Shown here in pieces: positions 1 through 11,279 of a stretch of DNA of 64,000 nt. A model generated the notes under the pieces. That model made no database searches and had not been told where the DNA came from. It saw nothing but the letters and a program-made list of their open reading frames with translations. Within the stretch, counting starts at the first letter, position 1. Every line of letters begins with the position of its first letter. Location of the stretch: assembly GCA_905221605.1 (NCBI GenBank), contig CAJNDS010002428.1, positions 271,085 to 335,084 on the forward strand, written 5' to 3'. Made by a program: the position numbers and the translations under genes. Source of the DNA: Symbiodinium natans (taxonomy: Eukaryota; Sar; Dinophyceae; Suessiales; Symbiodiniaceae).

Positions 1-314
1 ACAACCTAAGACCCGAACCCGAATGGCGGCGCGGCGGCGCGGTCGGGGGGGGGTGGGCGGGGGTGCCAGGGGCTGAGGGTGTGCTTTCGAGTTCAAAACA
101 TCTCACACTTCAGGTTTTTCCTGACCCCAGAGCTAGGGTTGTGTTTTGCGCTTAGGGTTGTGTGCTTTTCACAGTTCAGGGATTCGGGGTTTAGGGCTTG
201 GAGCCAGGGTTTGTCAGGTTCAAGCGCTGAGGTTCTAGGGGTTTGCAGGGCGTTTAAGGTAGGGTCTGCATGGAGGGCTTCGCCAACATGACATGCCGAA
301 AGACTTCAAGTTCA

Positions 315-452
315 AACCCTAAACCCTAAACCCTAAACCCTGAACCCTAAACCCTAAACCCTAAACCCTAAACCCTAAACCCCAAACCCCAAACCCTAAA
401 CCCTAAACCCTAAACCCTAAACGCTAAACCCTAAACCCTAAACCCTAAACCT
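315..452 (-). repeat. Interstitial telomeric repeat array, C-strand on +
   Basis: About twenty near-perfect copies of CCCTAAA with occasional CCCCAAA, CCCTGAA and CGCTAAA variants. It is interstitial: unique sequence lies on both sides. The unit matches the TTTAGGG telomere of plants and dinoflagellates. Confidence 0.95.
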
Positions 453-879
453 TTCGAACCCTTGCGACTCTCAGCCTTAAAAACCTGAAATACCCCAAAC
501 CCCTCCACCCTAAACCCCCGACTGCTCCCAACTTGGACTACCTGAAGCAAGCCTTGCAAAGCAGAGTGGTCGTTGCAGTTGTGCTCACATATGAACGATA
601 ATCTTTGTTTTTTTTGGGTGTCCTTAAGCAAACCCATCCAACCTCAACTTCCAGCCCCTGGGTCTATAAACCCAAAGGCCAAACAGCCCAACAACCCCAA
701 ACCCTAGACCCTTAGGCCTGTAGGCCCTTTGTTCCTTAACATGGGCCCTTTAAATCGGGGCCCCTTATATACCCCTATACACCCATCATATGTCCAAGAA
801 ATCCCAAGGGCCGAGACTACAGAACCCTTTAGAGGAGGTAAGGGACCATGGAGCTACCCTTAGATATGTCTGGGCCGAG

Positions 880-912
880 GCCCAGGTAGAGCAGTCGGCG
901 GAGCAGGACAGG
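880..912 (+). CDS. Candidate small exon (AQVEQSAEQDR)
   Basis: The segment is preceded by GAG and followed by GC, the same AG|G...|GC pattern seen at confident exons downstream, and reads AQVEQSAEQDR in phase 0. Nothing links it to a family. It could be chance; confidence rests only on splice pattern and composition. Confidence 0.25.
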
Positions 913-2715
913 GCGACAACCTTTTGCAAGAACGGCCGGGGCTGCTCGCCATCTATACCTGTATCTGTACCTGTACCTGTTCTCCCTAGCTGCTACAAAT
1001 CCGTGTATATATAAAGAATATACAAGTGCGTGTATATATTATGTATTCTTCTTATATATATATGTACAAATGGGTATATGTGTGTATATATATATATATG
1101 TATAGATGCGCAAATCCAAAGTCGCAGTGTTCTTTTGTGAGGGCTCTCTTTTTATGAAGGGTCTCGGGGGACCCTAGTTTAGAATAGCAAGCAGCCGAAG
1201 CGTTTTTGCTGTGGACGTTAAGGTAAGAGTTTGGCAGCTCCGGAGGAAGCAATCGCAACGACAAGCAGCTAACGCCTCCCAACATTGTTGGTAAGATACA
1301 TTCGGCGACTGGGGACTCTTGGGATTCTGCTGCTAGTTCTAGCACGCGCGCTCGTGCGAGAGCTTAGTAGGGTCTCATGCCAAATGCCGTCCCCGAACCT
1401 TTCAACCCGACACTTGAGTCCTAAAGCCCCGCCAGGACGAGCCACCCGAGTTTGGGCGCGGGGCTCCGTTTTCGCCCCGAGCTTGGTGTCACTCGCGACC
1501 GCCTTCTACCGGTGCGAGGTTTGTAAGGAAGCACCTTTTTCATGTTGCGGGGTTTCTAAATTGTGGGCCCTTTTTGGGGTTTCTTATCGTAGTATGTTTC
1601 TCTCAAAAGAAGCCCCTTACTAAGCCACTGAAGGGTGTGAGGGCCCATTGTTGCGGCTTAGCATGGCTCCCGCGGCCCGTTCTAACCTGGGGAGGTTCCT
1701 CTTGGGGTTTCGGGTTTAGGGCCTCTTTTTTGGGGGGTGGACATCCTTGGCATAGGCTGGTCCTGAGCAGCTTCCTGAACGTCTCACCATCATGCGCGGG
1801 CCTCGGTTAGTGATGTTTGGGTGAGGAGAGGGTGGAGAGTTCAGTGGGGCTCCGGGGGCGGGGCGTGGAGCTGTGTGGGATGGCGCGCCATCTCGTAAGG
1901 TTTAAGCTCAAACTCCTGAGCCGTAATCCGAGAGAGTGGCTCAGGTGGGTTCTCTTTGCGTGGGCCGCTTTGTTCATACTTGTAGGATGGCTCAGAACGT
2001 CTTTTCTAGAATCCGGGCCTTGAACCTTGAATTCCGCAACCCTTTCAGCCAATAGTCCGAAATCCCTCTCAAGACCTTCCCTAAGCCCCAAAGCCCTAAG
2101 CCCCAAAGCCCTAAGCCCCAAAGCCCTAAAACCCTACCACCCTGAAACCCTGACGCCCTAAAGCCCGAAAACCCTTAAACCCTAGGTTTGGCGCAAACCC
2201 TAGAACCCTAAGAAACCAAGGCCTCATTCTGCAAGCGAAGCCTTCACGAGACTCACTAGACCACTGTCTTCGGGTTGCGTGCACATATCATAGTACGCAA
2301 GATCTGGATTTGCTACATATAGTACTGAATATATACACACACAGACATGAGCCTAATACTCTCCCCTTAGAGTCTCTGCATATTGATCGCTACCCAAGAT
2401 ATTCTAATTCCATAGGGCCACAAAACCTAAAGATACCTTCAGAAAAACCCTACAAACCCTAGATTAAAACCCTGAGTCCCAAGTCCTTCAACCTTTGAAG
2501 TGCCCGAAGGGCTTTGGATTTCTTCCGTGCCTGTCGCGGGGCCCTTACCTTCAGGCCGAACCCGAAACTAGCCCCAATCCGTACAACCCCCAAGCCCGGA
2601 GACCCCCCTGCTACCTAGGGTTTAGGGTGAAGGGTTCCCCCATGCCCAACCTAAACCCTAACCCCTAAACCCTAAACCCTAAACCCTAAGCTCTTCTTGA
2701 ACTCCTACAAGCCAG

Positions 2716-2750
2716 GCTTCGTGAACTTCTGCGTTCGCGGCCTCGTGGGA
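2716..2750 (+). CDS. Candidate small exon (FVNFCVRGLVG)
   Basis: An AG acceptor at 2714-2715 and a GC donor at 2751 bound a frame reading FVNFCVRGLVG. C-type telomeric repeats lie just upstream (2645-2690) and G-type just downstream (2785-2840), the same bracket seen around confident exons. No homology recognised. Confidence 0.35.
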
Positions 2751-3350
2751 GCGATGGGGAGGCTCCCCTGAATATTGGGGCTTGGGGTTTAGGGTTTAGG
2801 GTTTAGGGTTTGGGGTTTAGGGTTTAGGGTTCAGGGTTATAGCGACAGTAAGTTCTGGGGTTGGTTTGAGGAGCATGTCCCGCACACGAGCTTGCTCATG
2901 GCTTTGCTTTTGTGGCTCCTGCCATGAACTTCTTCCTATTTTACTCCCCTTTGATGGTCCGCTTCCCCGATGCCTTTTTACCACACTGCAAGAGATGAGT
3001 GCGGGTGTGGCCGCAATCCACCAGACACGACGCAAGTGGCATTGGTAGAGCGCTTTTGGCAGCGAGTGCCTAGCAGTTGATGAGTTTTACACAATTAACA
3101 GAATCTCATGCAGTGGGCAGCTTCCTGCCCTATACATACTTCCAAAACTTTGAGGACCCCGCCGCAGGACTTATTTGCTCTACAGCTTGCGAACTTTACC
3201 AACCCTAAACCCCAAAACCCTCTCGCTGAACCCACGTCATCTTCGTCAGAGCATCGCTGAAGAACTGGTGGCCAGGTGTTTTGCCTTCGATGCTTGCGCT
3301 GACGGCCTGGCCTGGCGCTCAAAGTGATATGGCCAGCTCTCGAAATCATG

Positions 3351-3422
3351 GCCCCTTTTTTGGGTACCCCAAATAAGAGGGGCCGCCTTGTAATAAGGAC
3401 CCCCAAAGAGACCATGTTTTCG
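3351..3422. repeat. MITE-like foldback, family 3, diverged
   Basis: Carries the family pieces GGGTACCCCAAATAAGAGG and GGACCCCCAAAGAG, flanked by inverted ends (TCTCGAAATCATGG at about 3339 and CCATGTTTTCGAGA at about 3412). Compare copies near 11.1, 13.3, 30.3 and 32.8 kb. Confidence 0.5.
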
Positions 3423-5084
3423 AGAAGTGACCATATCAGAGTATTATAGGGCTTCCGCTTTGAATGTGTCGAAGGCCCCTGCTCTGGGGTGTGGTTTTGC
3501 AAATACGTGGATTGTTGTTCATAGTGGCTTTGGGCAAATGCAGTTATTTTCCCTTTGGCATTGTGGTGGGCGCACAAATAAGTACAGTAATAAGTATATA
3601 TGAATATATTTATTTTTTTCTATTTGTATTTATGTAGAAGTATATGTAGAACTACACGTATATGTTATATTGTTGAATGTTATATTGTTGATTTTATAAG
3701 GTTTTGGGGATATCAACAATAAGGAGAATACTACTTCCATCCAACCCTGTAGCTCCGAAAGCCATCTGAGAGTCATGTCACCTTCAACCCGTAGCCTTCC
3801 TGACCCATTTCTGAATCTGCGCAACCTTGTCCCCTTAGTCGAGTCCATATCCTGAAGCCCGAAGTCTAAAACTAAACCTTCAGCACCCAAACCCATGTAC
3901 TTTTGCATATATGTATATATGTTTATATGTATCTATATATATATATATATATATTTATTTATTTGTTTATATTTATATTTATAGTTATATTTATATTTAT
4001 ATACACACACCTCCTAAATGATTGCATACTCGCTACACAATAGGTACCATTCTTCTACATCTACTCTCTAGCTCAGCTTTTTATCCCTTTCCGGCTGCGC
4101 GAGCCCTATCCTGTGCTTCCTCATCATTGCTGAACCCTAAACCCTAGACCCGAAACCCTAAATCCCAAACCCTAAGCCGCAAACTGCAAGCCCCAAACCC
4201 TAAACCCTAGACACTCCACCGCTCAGCCTTGCACCCAACAAGTTTAAGGCCTTGGCCCCCTGTAAGCCCCTGTAAGCGTTGAGTACCGCCCCCCCGCCCC
4301 CCCCCTCGCGCCTTCAAGCCTAAAGCCCCCCCCCCCCCCAACACCCCCCAAGCCCCTTTCAACCCCTCTTCAAGCAAAGACCCCTCAACCCGCCCCCCCC
4401 CCGCCCGCACCCCAACCCGGGGGACCACCCGTAAAATCCTAAACCCTGAGCCCCCGCCTGACAACTCTCCTCAGGTCCGGGGCGAGGGCAGCGCTGCCTT
4501 AGTGCTCTCAAGGCCCGGATGTTTCGTCGTTTGTGCTTTTTCCCTGGAACCTTTGAGGGTTTTGTGAGGGTTTTGGGTTGAGGGCTTAGGGTTTCGGGTT
4601 AGGGTTGGGAGTTTATGGTGGTTGGAGCTACAGGGTTTAGAGGGCTAGTACGCCTTCGCGGGGTTAAGGGTCTGCCACGCTTTTTGAGGCTTATGGCTTA
4701 TGGGGTTTAAGGGTCATCCGAGCTTGCAAGTTTACAGGTGGAGCGCTTCAGCATTCCAGGCTCTGTTGAGCTTAGGGCATGTGGTCCGGAGAGCTCCGGA
4801 ACTCAATAGAGCACTTGGTAAGGATAAGAAGCATCAAGAACGAGAGGTGCGAAGAGCGAACGGTCGTGCAACGGCGTCCGGTATTTCTTGGCTTTGCGTT
4901 TTCGATTTCTCGCGCACAAGGTTGTGGGCTTACTCTTAGGGTTCAGGGCTTGGGGCTTCCCATGGGCTGCTCGGGGGGTCCGCATCGGCATATGCAAGCA
5001 TTGCCCAGCAAGTGCGATACTATGCTAGGGTTGAGGAGAGGAGGAGGAGATGGTGTGAGAGGGAGAGCAGAGGAGGGAGAGGGA

Positions 5085-5158
5085 GAGCAGAGGAGGGAGA
5101 GGAGGGAGAGGAGGGAGAGGAGGGAGAGGAGGGAGAGGAGGGAGAGGAGGGAGAGGAG
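5085..5158 (+). repeat. GGAGAGGAG minisatellite
   Basis: Tandem copies of a 9-nt purine unit, GGAGAGGAG. Open frames through it on either strand (EEGEEGEEG, SSPSSPSSP) are products of the repeat. Confidence 0.9.
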
Positions 5159-5180
5159 ACGACTAAGCTAAGCCGTGCAG

Positions 5181-5234
5181 TCAGCACCACAAGCTCAAAA
5201 CTCACTTTCGAGGATGTTTGGCAGCTCCAAAGAG
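5181..5234 (+). CDS. Unidentified gene A, exon 1 seen
   Basis: Preceded by GTGCAG and followed by a canonical GTGAGC donor. The chosen frame reads STTSSKLTFEDVWQLQR and ends in phase 1, which fits the GC start of the next exon at 6923. LTFEDVWQL resembles a short motif of ABC-transporter membrane domains, but nothing else here supports that. Two other frames are also open, so frame choice rests on phase linkage. Confidence 0.5.
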
Positions 5235-6030
5235 GTGAGCCGCCACGAGTTGAGGGTTGTTGGATTGAGGAGATTTTTGCAAGGACTTGTAGTAGTTTAG
5301 TGTACAGTTGAGGGCTTGGTGCTGCAGTTGATCATGGGTTCCCCTGCTACCCCCTCTATACTACCCCCCCCCCCAGGTTTCCCCATAAACTAGAAGGGCA
5401 ACCCATGAGTTGACGGTTTCAACCTCAAGTTAAGGATTAGGGTTTAGGGTTTCGGGTTTAGGGTTTATGGCCCGCCAGAGGAGTCAACGAAGGGGGCGGT
5501 TTTTGGGGGAGTAGGAGGGCCTATGCAAAGCCTTTTTCAAAATTGACTCCTCGCCGAACCATAGAACCCTATCGTAGACGCTCTATTTAGGCAAGCCGAA
5601 TCTGCCAGGCGTCCTCAATCTGCCCACCCCGGCCCCACATTTATTGTCCCACAAAACAAAGCAGCTGTCTGCAAGAGGACCTTCAAGATATTCTTAAAGC
5701 GATGTATATGTGTGTATATAGATCTGCACACATGCTTCAGGCTTATAGGGCTGTAGGACAGGTTAGAGTGTTAGGGTCTACGGGAGTCTACGGGTGCGCG
5801 CCGAGGGACGCTACATGCACCTTGCGTAGGATGTCCACTGCGAATCGAATGGGGCAAGAGGCTTTGGCAATCAGAGGCAACTCCCGAGCAAGCCTCGTTA
5901 CATTCGTAAACCGCTCAGCTTGATGGAAGTAGGGTTTAGGATTTAGGGTTTCGGGTTGTTGGTGGCCTTGACCTCAAACCCGAACCCCGACAGTTTCAAC
6001 CCCAAGTTTAAAGAACAAGCAAAAAGCACA

Positions 6031-6105
6031 CTTGGGATGTTCCCCCCTTATACTAGCAGTCCTTCAATAGGGATTACAGTACCCCCTATTCTCGCCCCTA
6101 CTAAA
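6031..6105. repeat. MITE-like family 1, partial copy
   Basis: Begins TTGGGATGTTCCCCCCTTAT and continues with the family segment CTAGCAGTCCTTCAATAGGG. Only the left half is clear. The complete palindromic copy is at 39330-39434. Confidence 0.6.
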
Positions 6106-6579
6106 TTGCACCCTAAATCCAACAAATCTCTTTGAAGCCAGCGAGCGTCACACCGCTGCCAGGGCGCCGCCTTAACCGGGCACGAAGGGCTGGTGAGGCC
6201 GGGAAGTTCCTTCAGGGTTTAGGGTTTAGGGTAACCCTAAGCCTTAAACGCGAAACGCAGGCTGGAGGACTCGGGGGCTTCCAGAGTTGTCGGGCTCAGC
6301 CATATATTGGGGGGTTTATGGCTTAGGGCTGTTGGGTTCGAGCCTCCCTCTGGGCCTATGGGCTTGTGCCCCGAAACCTACAAGGTTTCGGACTCGTTTC
6401 CCTCCTATGTGTAGACTATTTTCGAAAGAGTACTAGTATTGCAATCTGTATGTATACATATATGTACATACATATATCATCGAAGATATATAGTATAGCA
6501 TATAGTATGACATAGTATGAGAATGAAGTAGAGTGCTTAAAATATAGATAGATGCAGTACATGCTACCATATACACAAA

Positions 6580-6763
6580 TAACCCCCTCCCCCCCTCCCC
6601 CCCTCCCCCCCTCCCCCCCCCCCCCCTCCCCCCCCCCCTCCCCCCTCCCCCCCTCCCCCCCCCCCCCCCCCTCCCCCCTCCCCCCCTCCCCCCCCCCCCC
6701 TCCCCCCCGCCCCCCTCCCCCCCTCCTTCCCCCCCTCCCCCCCCCCTCCCTCCATCTCCAGGT
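6580..6763. repeat. Poly-C / CCCCCT tract
   Basis: About 180 nt of C runs punctuated by single T, G-rich on the minus strand. Proline-rich and glycine-rich frames through it are artefacts. Such tracts are prone to assembly length errors. Confidence 0.95.
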
Positions 6764-6922
6764 CGGTCGAGATGATGCAGTACCTTGGCTTCATACGCAG
6801 GCCCTGTTAGGACAGTCTCACACGTTGGGATCCTCTGGTACTTAGGTTAAAGCTCGGGGGCATGCAGTCGAAAAATGCTCCCGGTTGGGAAAGCTGTTGG
6901 CTTTCATCACTCTGGGTGAGAG

Positions 6923-6960
6923 GCAGCCGTATGCACTTTGGACCTGAGCAGGAACTGCAG
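6923..6960 (+). CDS. Unidentified gene A, exon 2
   Basis: Acceptor GAGAG at 6918-6922; reads SRMHFGPEQELQ after two bases that complete a codon begun in the 5181-5234 exon; ends in phase 0 before GAAGCAG (possible GA donor). The join to the next exon at 7138 is also in phase. No family recognised. Confidence 0.5.
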
Positions 6961-7022
6961 GAAGCAGAGCAATAGCCACATCCAGTAGCATCTGCTTCGG
7001 GCTGGCTCCGACTTTATCTACG

Positions 7023-7135
7023 GCTAAACCCTACACCCTAAACCCTAAACCCTAAACCCGAAACCCTAAACCCGAAACCCTAGACCCTAAACCCTAAACC
7101 CTGAACCCTGAACCCTGAACCCTAAACCCTAGCTG
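7023..7135 (-). repeat. Interstitial telomeric array, C-type
   Basis: CCCTAAA repeats with CCCGAAA and CCCTGAA variants ending directly before the acceptor of the 7138 exon. A second C-type block follows at 7217-7400. Confidence 0.9.
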
Positions 7136-7137
7136 AG

Positions 7138-7207
7138 GTCCTCCACGACTTCTCTCACGCACGCGTCAGAAGTGGCCGGGGGGCCCTGCAGATCCTTGCG
7201 ATCCAGA
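7138..7207 (+). CDS. Unidentified gene A, exon 3
   Basis: Follows GCTGAG. Reads VLHDFSHARVRSGRGALQ then ILAIQ and stops before GTTCAGG, a possible GT donor leaving one base. That base plus the CC of the next exon makes a Thr codon, so the join is in phase. No domain recognised. Confidence 0.5.
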
Positions 7208-8050
7208 GTTCAGGATACCCTAAACCCTAAACGCTAAACCCTAAACCTTAAACCCTAAACCCTCAACCCTAAACCCTAAACCCCAAACCCTAAACCCTTT
7301 AACCCTTTCAACCTACACCCCTACTCCCCTACTCCCTTAAACCCTAAACCCTCAACCGTCAACCCTCAACCCTAAACCCTGAACCCTTTAAACCCTACAC
7401 CCCTACTCCCCTAAACCTCTCGGGTTTGGGGTTCAACTCGGGGTCTGGGCGTCCCCAAAAGAGCCCCTGAACTCCTGAAGTCCCCAGCCACGACAGCCTT
7501 GAGGATGGAGAGGGCTTGGGCGCTCAGCCCTAGGAGGGCTTAGGTCTTCTAGGATATAGGGTTTCGGAATTTAGGGTTGAGGGTTTAGGGTTTCGGAATT
7601 TAGGGTTTTGGAGTTGAGGGTTTTGGAGTTGAGGGTTTAGGGTTTCGGAATTTAGGGTTTTGGAGTTTAGAAGGGTTTTGGATGCCCTCTTTGCCTTTGT
7701 CTTAGGGCCAGGTTCCCGCCCGCTCCGCGTGGAGCAGAATATTTGCATTGGCGCGTTGTCGTGGAGATCCCCTCCATGTTGTTATTTAGGGCTCACGATG
7801 AGGGACTTTTGCATTGGGACTACTTGGAGGTTCATGGTTAGTTCTCAGTAGGCTTACAAGTACCTCAGCTAAGGTTATAATACAGGTTGCCTTGCTTTTA
7901 TATCCCTACTTCTTGCTAACGACCCATGAACCTTCCAAGAGGTCGCCCTGAACTCCACGAGGGCCCTAACACCCAACCCTACACCCCAAAGCCCTGCAGC
8001 AAAACCCTGAACCTCAAGCCCTAAACAAAATCCCTAGCCCGCAGCCCTAG

Positions 8051-8108
8051 CCCACGACAAGGCCATGCAGGAGACGCTGGACATGGCCCTGGCGAGATGC
8101 GCCTGCAG
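8051..8108 (+). CDS. Unidentified gene A, exon 4
   Basis: Acceptor CCCTAG, GC donor at 8109. Reads HDKAMQETLDMALARCAC and ends on two bases (AG) completed by the G of the next exon to Arg. Helix-like composition and third-position GC bias suggest real coding DNA. Function unknown. Confidence 0.6.
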
Positions 8109-8814
8109 GCCCTACACCCTAAACCCTAAACCCTTAACCCTTCAACCCTCAACCCTCAACCCGAAACCTTAAACCTCAGGGGGACATAGCCTTCGGATCC
8201 TTCTGGGACGTCTCCGCAGGCTCAGGTTTGGGTTGAGGGTGTAGGGTTTGGGACCTGGCCAAACATGCCCCAGCCTCAGGCCCGCGAAACTCGATCACAA
8301 ACAAAATGGAGAGATTTGCGTGTACTTGCATGTATGTATGTATGCATGCATGAATATTATGCACATACTGCAATCATGTTATTGCCCTCTAACCTAAACC
8401 CAAGAGCCTCACCTTCAGGGGGAATCTTCTTGGTAATGATCGAGGCTCCTTCAGTGCCACAACCCAAACAAAGAATCTCTTGCCCTGGGCAGCTTTTGTA
8501 CAACCGCTCGGACAACCCTAGACCCTGAACCTGGTGTCCATCCTAGCCCAAACAACAAGCCCTACTCCCTAAATCCCAAACACTCAACCCCAAGCCCTAA
8601 ACCCGAAACCCTAAACCCTAACCCTCAACCCTCAGCCTGAACCTCAAGCGTTCTCGGAACCTCTTCAGGGACTAGGGGATTAGGCTTTCGGGTTCAGGGT
8701 TTAGGATGCCTGGGCTGAGTCTGCATGGATGTTGCAAGGACTTCTCACAACCACGGCTTTCTTGAAGGGGTTCGAACCCTAAACCCTTAAGGGTTTAGGG
8801 CTTACGGTTAGGGT

Positions 8815-9085
8815 TCAGGGTTTAGTGTTTAGGGTTTAGGGTTTAGGGTTTAGGGCTTAGATTTAAGGGTTCAGGGTTTACGGTTTAGGGTTTAGATTTT
8901 AGGGTTTAGGGTTTAGGGTTTAGGGCTAAATATCCCATGTAGACGTCCACCCATATGGGTTGACGTCCCAAGTTCGGAGCTCAGATTCCCCTTCTGCGTG
9001 TGTTTGCTTAGCATCAGCGTTTAGGGTTTAGGGTTTAGGGTTTAGGGTTTAGGGTTTAGGGTTTAGGGTTTAGGGTTTAGGGATT
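8815..9085 (+). repeat. Interstitial telomeric arrays, G-type
   Basis: Two TTTAGGG blocks (8815-8935 and 9018-9082) separated by about 80 nt of unique sequence. Confidence 0.92.
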
Positions 9086-9296
9086 AACATGATTAGGGCA
9101 TCGGAACGCACCTTATGAGCCCCCAACAAATAGGCTTCATGAATCTACGAATGAACCCTGTAAAGCCTCTGCCCGAAGTCCTACACCCCAAACCTAAACT
9201 CTGCAGGCCCCTAGCCCCACAAAGTCTGCCTAAACCCTAAACCCTAAGCCCTAAGCCCTAAACCCTAAAACCTAAACTCTAAACCTCAGCCGCAAG

Positions 9297-9345
9297 GGCC
9301 TACACCGTCGACTGGGTGGAGTGCCACGCTGCAGGGGACCCGCTG
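9297..9345 (+). CDS. Unidentified gene A, exon 5
   Basis: Acceptor CGCAAG; reads AYTVDWVECHAAGDPL in the phase set by the previous exon. Several GC donors are possible (9346 chosen because it is in phase with the next exon). VECHAAGDPL vaguely recalls the VECHGTGTPLGDP motif of ketosynthases, but exon order and the rest of the chain do not support that. Confidence 0.55.
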
Positions 9346-9717
9346 GCGCTGGGCCCAGCTAGCGGAGGATCCCAGTCACCGATTTCGGACTTAGGGGTTT
9401 AGAGGTTTCGGGTTGAGCGGTTCAGGGCTTTAGGTTTAGAGGTTGAGGGTATTTAGGGTGTTTAGGATTTAGGGTTCAGGATTTAGGGTATGTAGGGTTT
9501 AGGATTTAAGGTTAGGAAGTTTGGGGAGCCTGAGCGCTTGAGGCAAAACAGCCCACAGAGCGAGCTAACAGCATCCATTCAGGCCCTCGTTGAGTTTGGG
9601 GTTTGGGGTTCAGGGCTTAGGGTTTAGGGTTTAGGGTATGGGTTTAGGGTCTGGGGTTTTGGGTCGAGGGTTGAGGTGTGGGGCAACCCTCTCGCTCAAA
9701 TATCATGATGTCCGCAG

Positions 9718-9750
9718 GTAAACGAAGAAAGGGGTATCCTTTTGCCCCAG
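9718..9750 (+). CDS. Unidentified gene A, exon 6
   Basis: Acceptor CCGCAG, donor GC at 9751, phase 0 at both ends. Reads VNEERGILLPQ. The downstream intron is only 69 nt and consists almost wholly of CCCTAAA-type repeats. Confidence 0.5.
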
Positions 9751-9819
9751 GCTACTGGGGAAGCTGCCCCTAAACCCTAAGCCCCAAACCCTAAACCCCA
9801 AACCCTGAACGCCCCCAAG

Positions 9820-9864
9820 GCAGACGCCCTGGAGGCGGCTGCTTGCCAGGTCATCCTCAGCGAG
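9820..9864 (+). CDS. Unidentified gene A, exon 7
   Basis: Acceptor CCCAAG; reads ADALEAAACQVILSE. The donor side is GAG followed by GCTTCC; G sharing makes the exact junction uncertain by one base. Other frames are also open, so the call depends on phase with neighbours. Confidence 0.5.
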
Positions 9865-10151
9865 GCTTCCGCTCCCGGAGCTTGTCCCAAATGGGCTTAG
9901 GGCTTAGGGTTTAGGGTTTGGGGTTTAGGGTTTAGGGTTTAGGGTTTAGGGTTCGGGCAACTTCCCAGTTTCCCAGCTACACCCACCCACCCACACACAC
10001 ACTGACTGAGGCAACCATCGGTAGCTCCTTTAGCCCCCGAGCCCCCAAGAGCGCGCCTTCGGCCCTCAAGTGAAGGCTTTAGGGCTCTTAGGCTTTTGCT
10101 ACACCACGAACAGCCCAACCTTCAAAACGTAGGACCTTAAGACGACCGCAG

Positions 10152-10193
10152 CCGTGGCCCAGGAGTATGCCCCCATCTCGAAACTCGAAAACG
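10152..10193 (+). CDS. Unidentified gene A, exon 8
   Basis: Acceptor CCGCAG and donor GC at 10194. Reads VAQEYAPISKLEN plus one base. A C-type telomeric array begins at the donor. No homology recognised. Confidence 0.5.
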
Positions 10194-10438
10194 GCCCTAA
10201 ACCCTAAACCCTAAACCCCAAACCCTAAACCCTAAACCCTAAACCCTAAACCCTAAACCCTTGACCCTAGACCCTAAACCCTCAAACAGGCTTAGGGCAG
10301 GGTGTTGGGTTTTACGGCTGAGGGCCCTGTTAAGTCCTACAAGCCCTGCAAGAAGGGCATAAATCCAAACTCCCTGCCCCCTACACCCTAAACCCTAAAC
10401 CCTAAACCCTAAACTCTAAACCTCCCACCGGGGTGCAG

Positions 10439-10467
10439 GGGCTGGCGGCCGCGCCCGGGGAGCACAA
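10439..10467 (+). CDS. Unidentified gene A, exon 9 (tentative)
   Basis: Acceptor GTGCAG after C-type telomeric repeats. In the phase given by the previous exon it reads AGGRARGAQ and can stop at a GC donor at 10468. Very GC-rich, several frames open, weak on its own. Confidence 0.35.
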
Positions 10468-11077
10468 GCGCTCAGCTTCCTATAGGGCTTAGCTTAGGGC
10501 TTGGGGTTCAGGGCTTAGGGCTTAGGGTTTCGGGCTTAGATGCCCCCTCATGCCCTGCTGTAAGTTTTTTATGACCCGAGTCAGTCACCCTGGCACCCGG
10601 AACCCGGCCGCAAGGGGGGTTTAAGGGGTTTGTGGCAGGCTTCAGATTGAGTAGCTGCCTGTGGCCCGTCCTCACAGCCTCTGGCCACAGTGCTCCCAGG
10701 GGTTCACGTTTCTCTGCACCAGCAAAGTGACGCAGTCCACACACTGGCAAGGAGCGTCAAAGCAAGAGCATGAGCTTGGAAGCAATGCCGCTCTTCCTCG
10801 ACGTTTTTGCGACATGAAGCTCAGCTACCGGCTCTCAGGCATGAGGAAGCTGAGCTGCGGTAGCACTGTACCGTACAAAAAGATAGTTCAAACAAAAGCC
10901 CATTGCCAACTGAGCCTGTGTCCCTTCTGACTCCTTAGGCCATCTCAAGCTCAGGGTGAAGCCCACCACCCTTCCCGAAGCTTTAAAAAACCGTAAACTC
11001 CCAAGCTTTATGGTTTTAAGATGTTTATAGAATTATAAACCCCCTTCGAAACCCTATAAACCCCTCAGCCCATATGG

Positions 11078-11178
11078 GGTTTCCGAAAATAGGGGTACCT
11101 TCTTGGGATCCTTACTAGACGGGGACCCTACTATAATGGGAGTCTTTATTAGGGGTCCCCTATTTTCGTAAATCCCCG
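11078..11178. repeat. MITE-like foldback, family 3
   Basis: Near-palindrome: GGGGTTTCCGAAAATAGGGG at the left and CCCCTATTTTCGTAAATCCCC-like sequence at the right, with GGTACCTTCTTGGGATCC internally. Related copies at 13.3, 30.3 and 32.8 kb. No coding capacity. Confidence 0.75.
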
Positions 11179-11237
11179 TATAGAACCCCTAAACACCCGA
11201 ACGCCCGCAGCCAGACATCCTAAAATGTCCCACCAAG

Positions 11238-11279
11238 GCAGACGGCGAGTTGCACCTGGCTCGCGACTTAATGCCAAGG
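11238..11279 (+). CDS. Unidentified gene A, exon 10
   Basis: Acceptor ACCAAG, GC donor at 11280, phase 0 at both ends. Reads ADGELHLARDLMPR. One of the three frames contains a stop; the chosen one has the most protein-like composition. Confidence 0.5.

Larger units (their letters stand above)
1..2715. other. Gene-poor repeat region
   Basis: Apart from one weak candidate exon near 0.9 kb I see no gene here. The stretch holds blocks of CCCTAAA repeats, degenerate AGGGTTT text, a TA/GTATATA-rich microsatellite near 1.02-1.1 kb and mixed GC-rich unique sequence. Open frames here have no recognisable domain and biased low-complexity ends. Confidence 0.5.
2751..5180. other. Intron-like or intergenic repeat region
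   Basis: No supported gene. Contains G-type telomeric repeats (2785-2840), a foldback repeat (3351-3422), TA-rich microsatellites (3590-3660, 3905-4005), poly-C tracts (4285-4420) and degenerate telomeric text around 4130-4210 and 4560-4640. Confidence 0.5.

Noticed and set aside
6552-6845. Proline-rich and glycine-rich open frames at the CCCCCT tract
   Set aside because: Produced by the simple repeat; no unique coding sequence on either side in the same frame.
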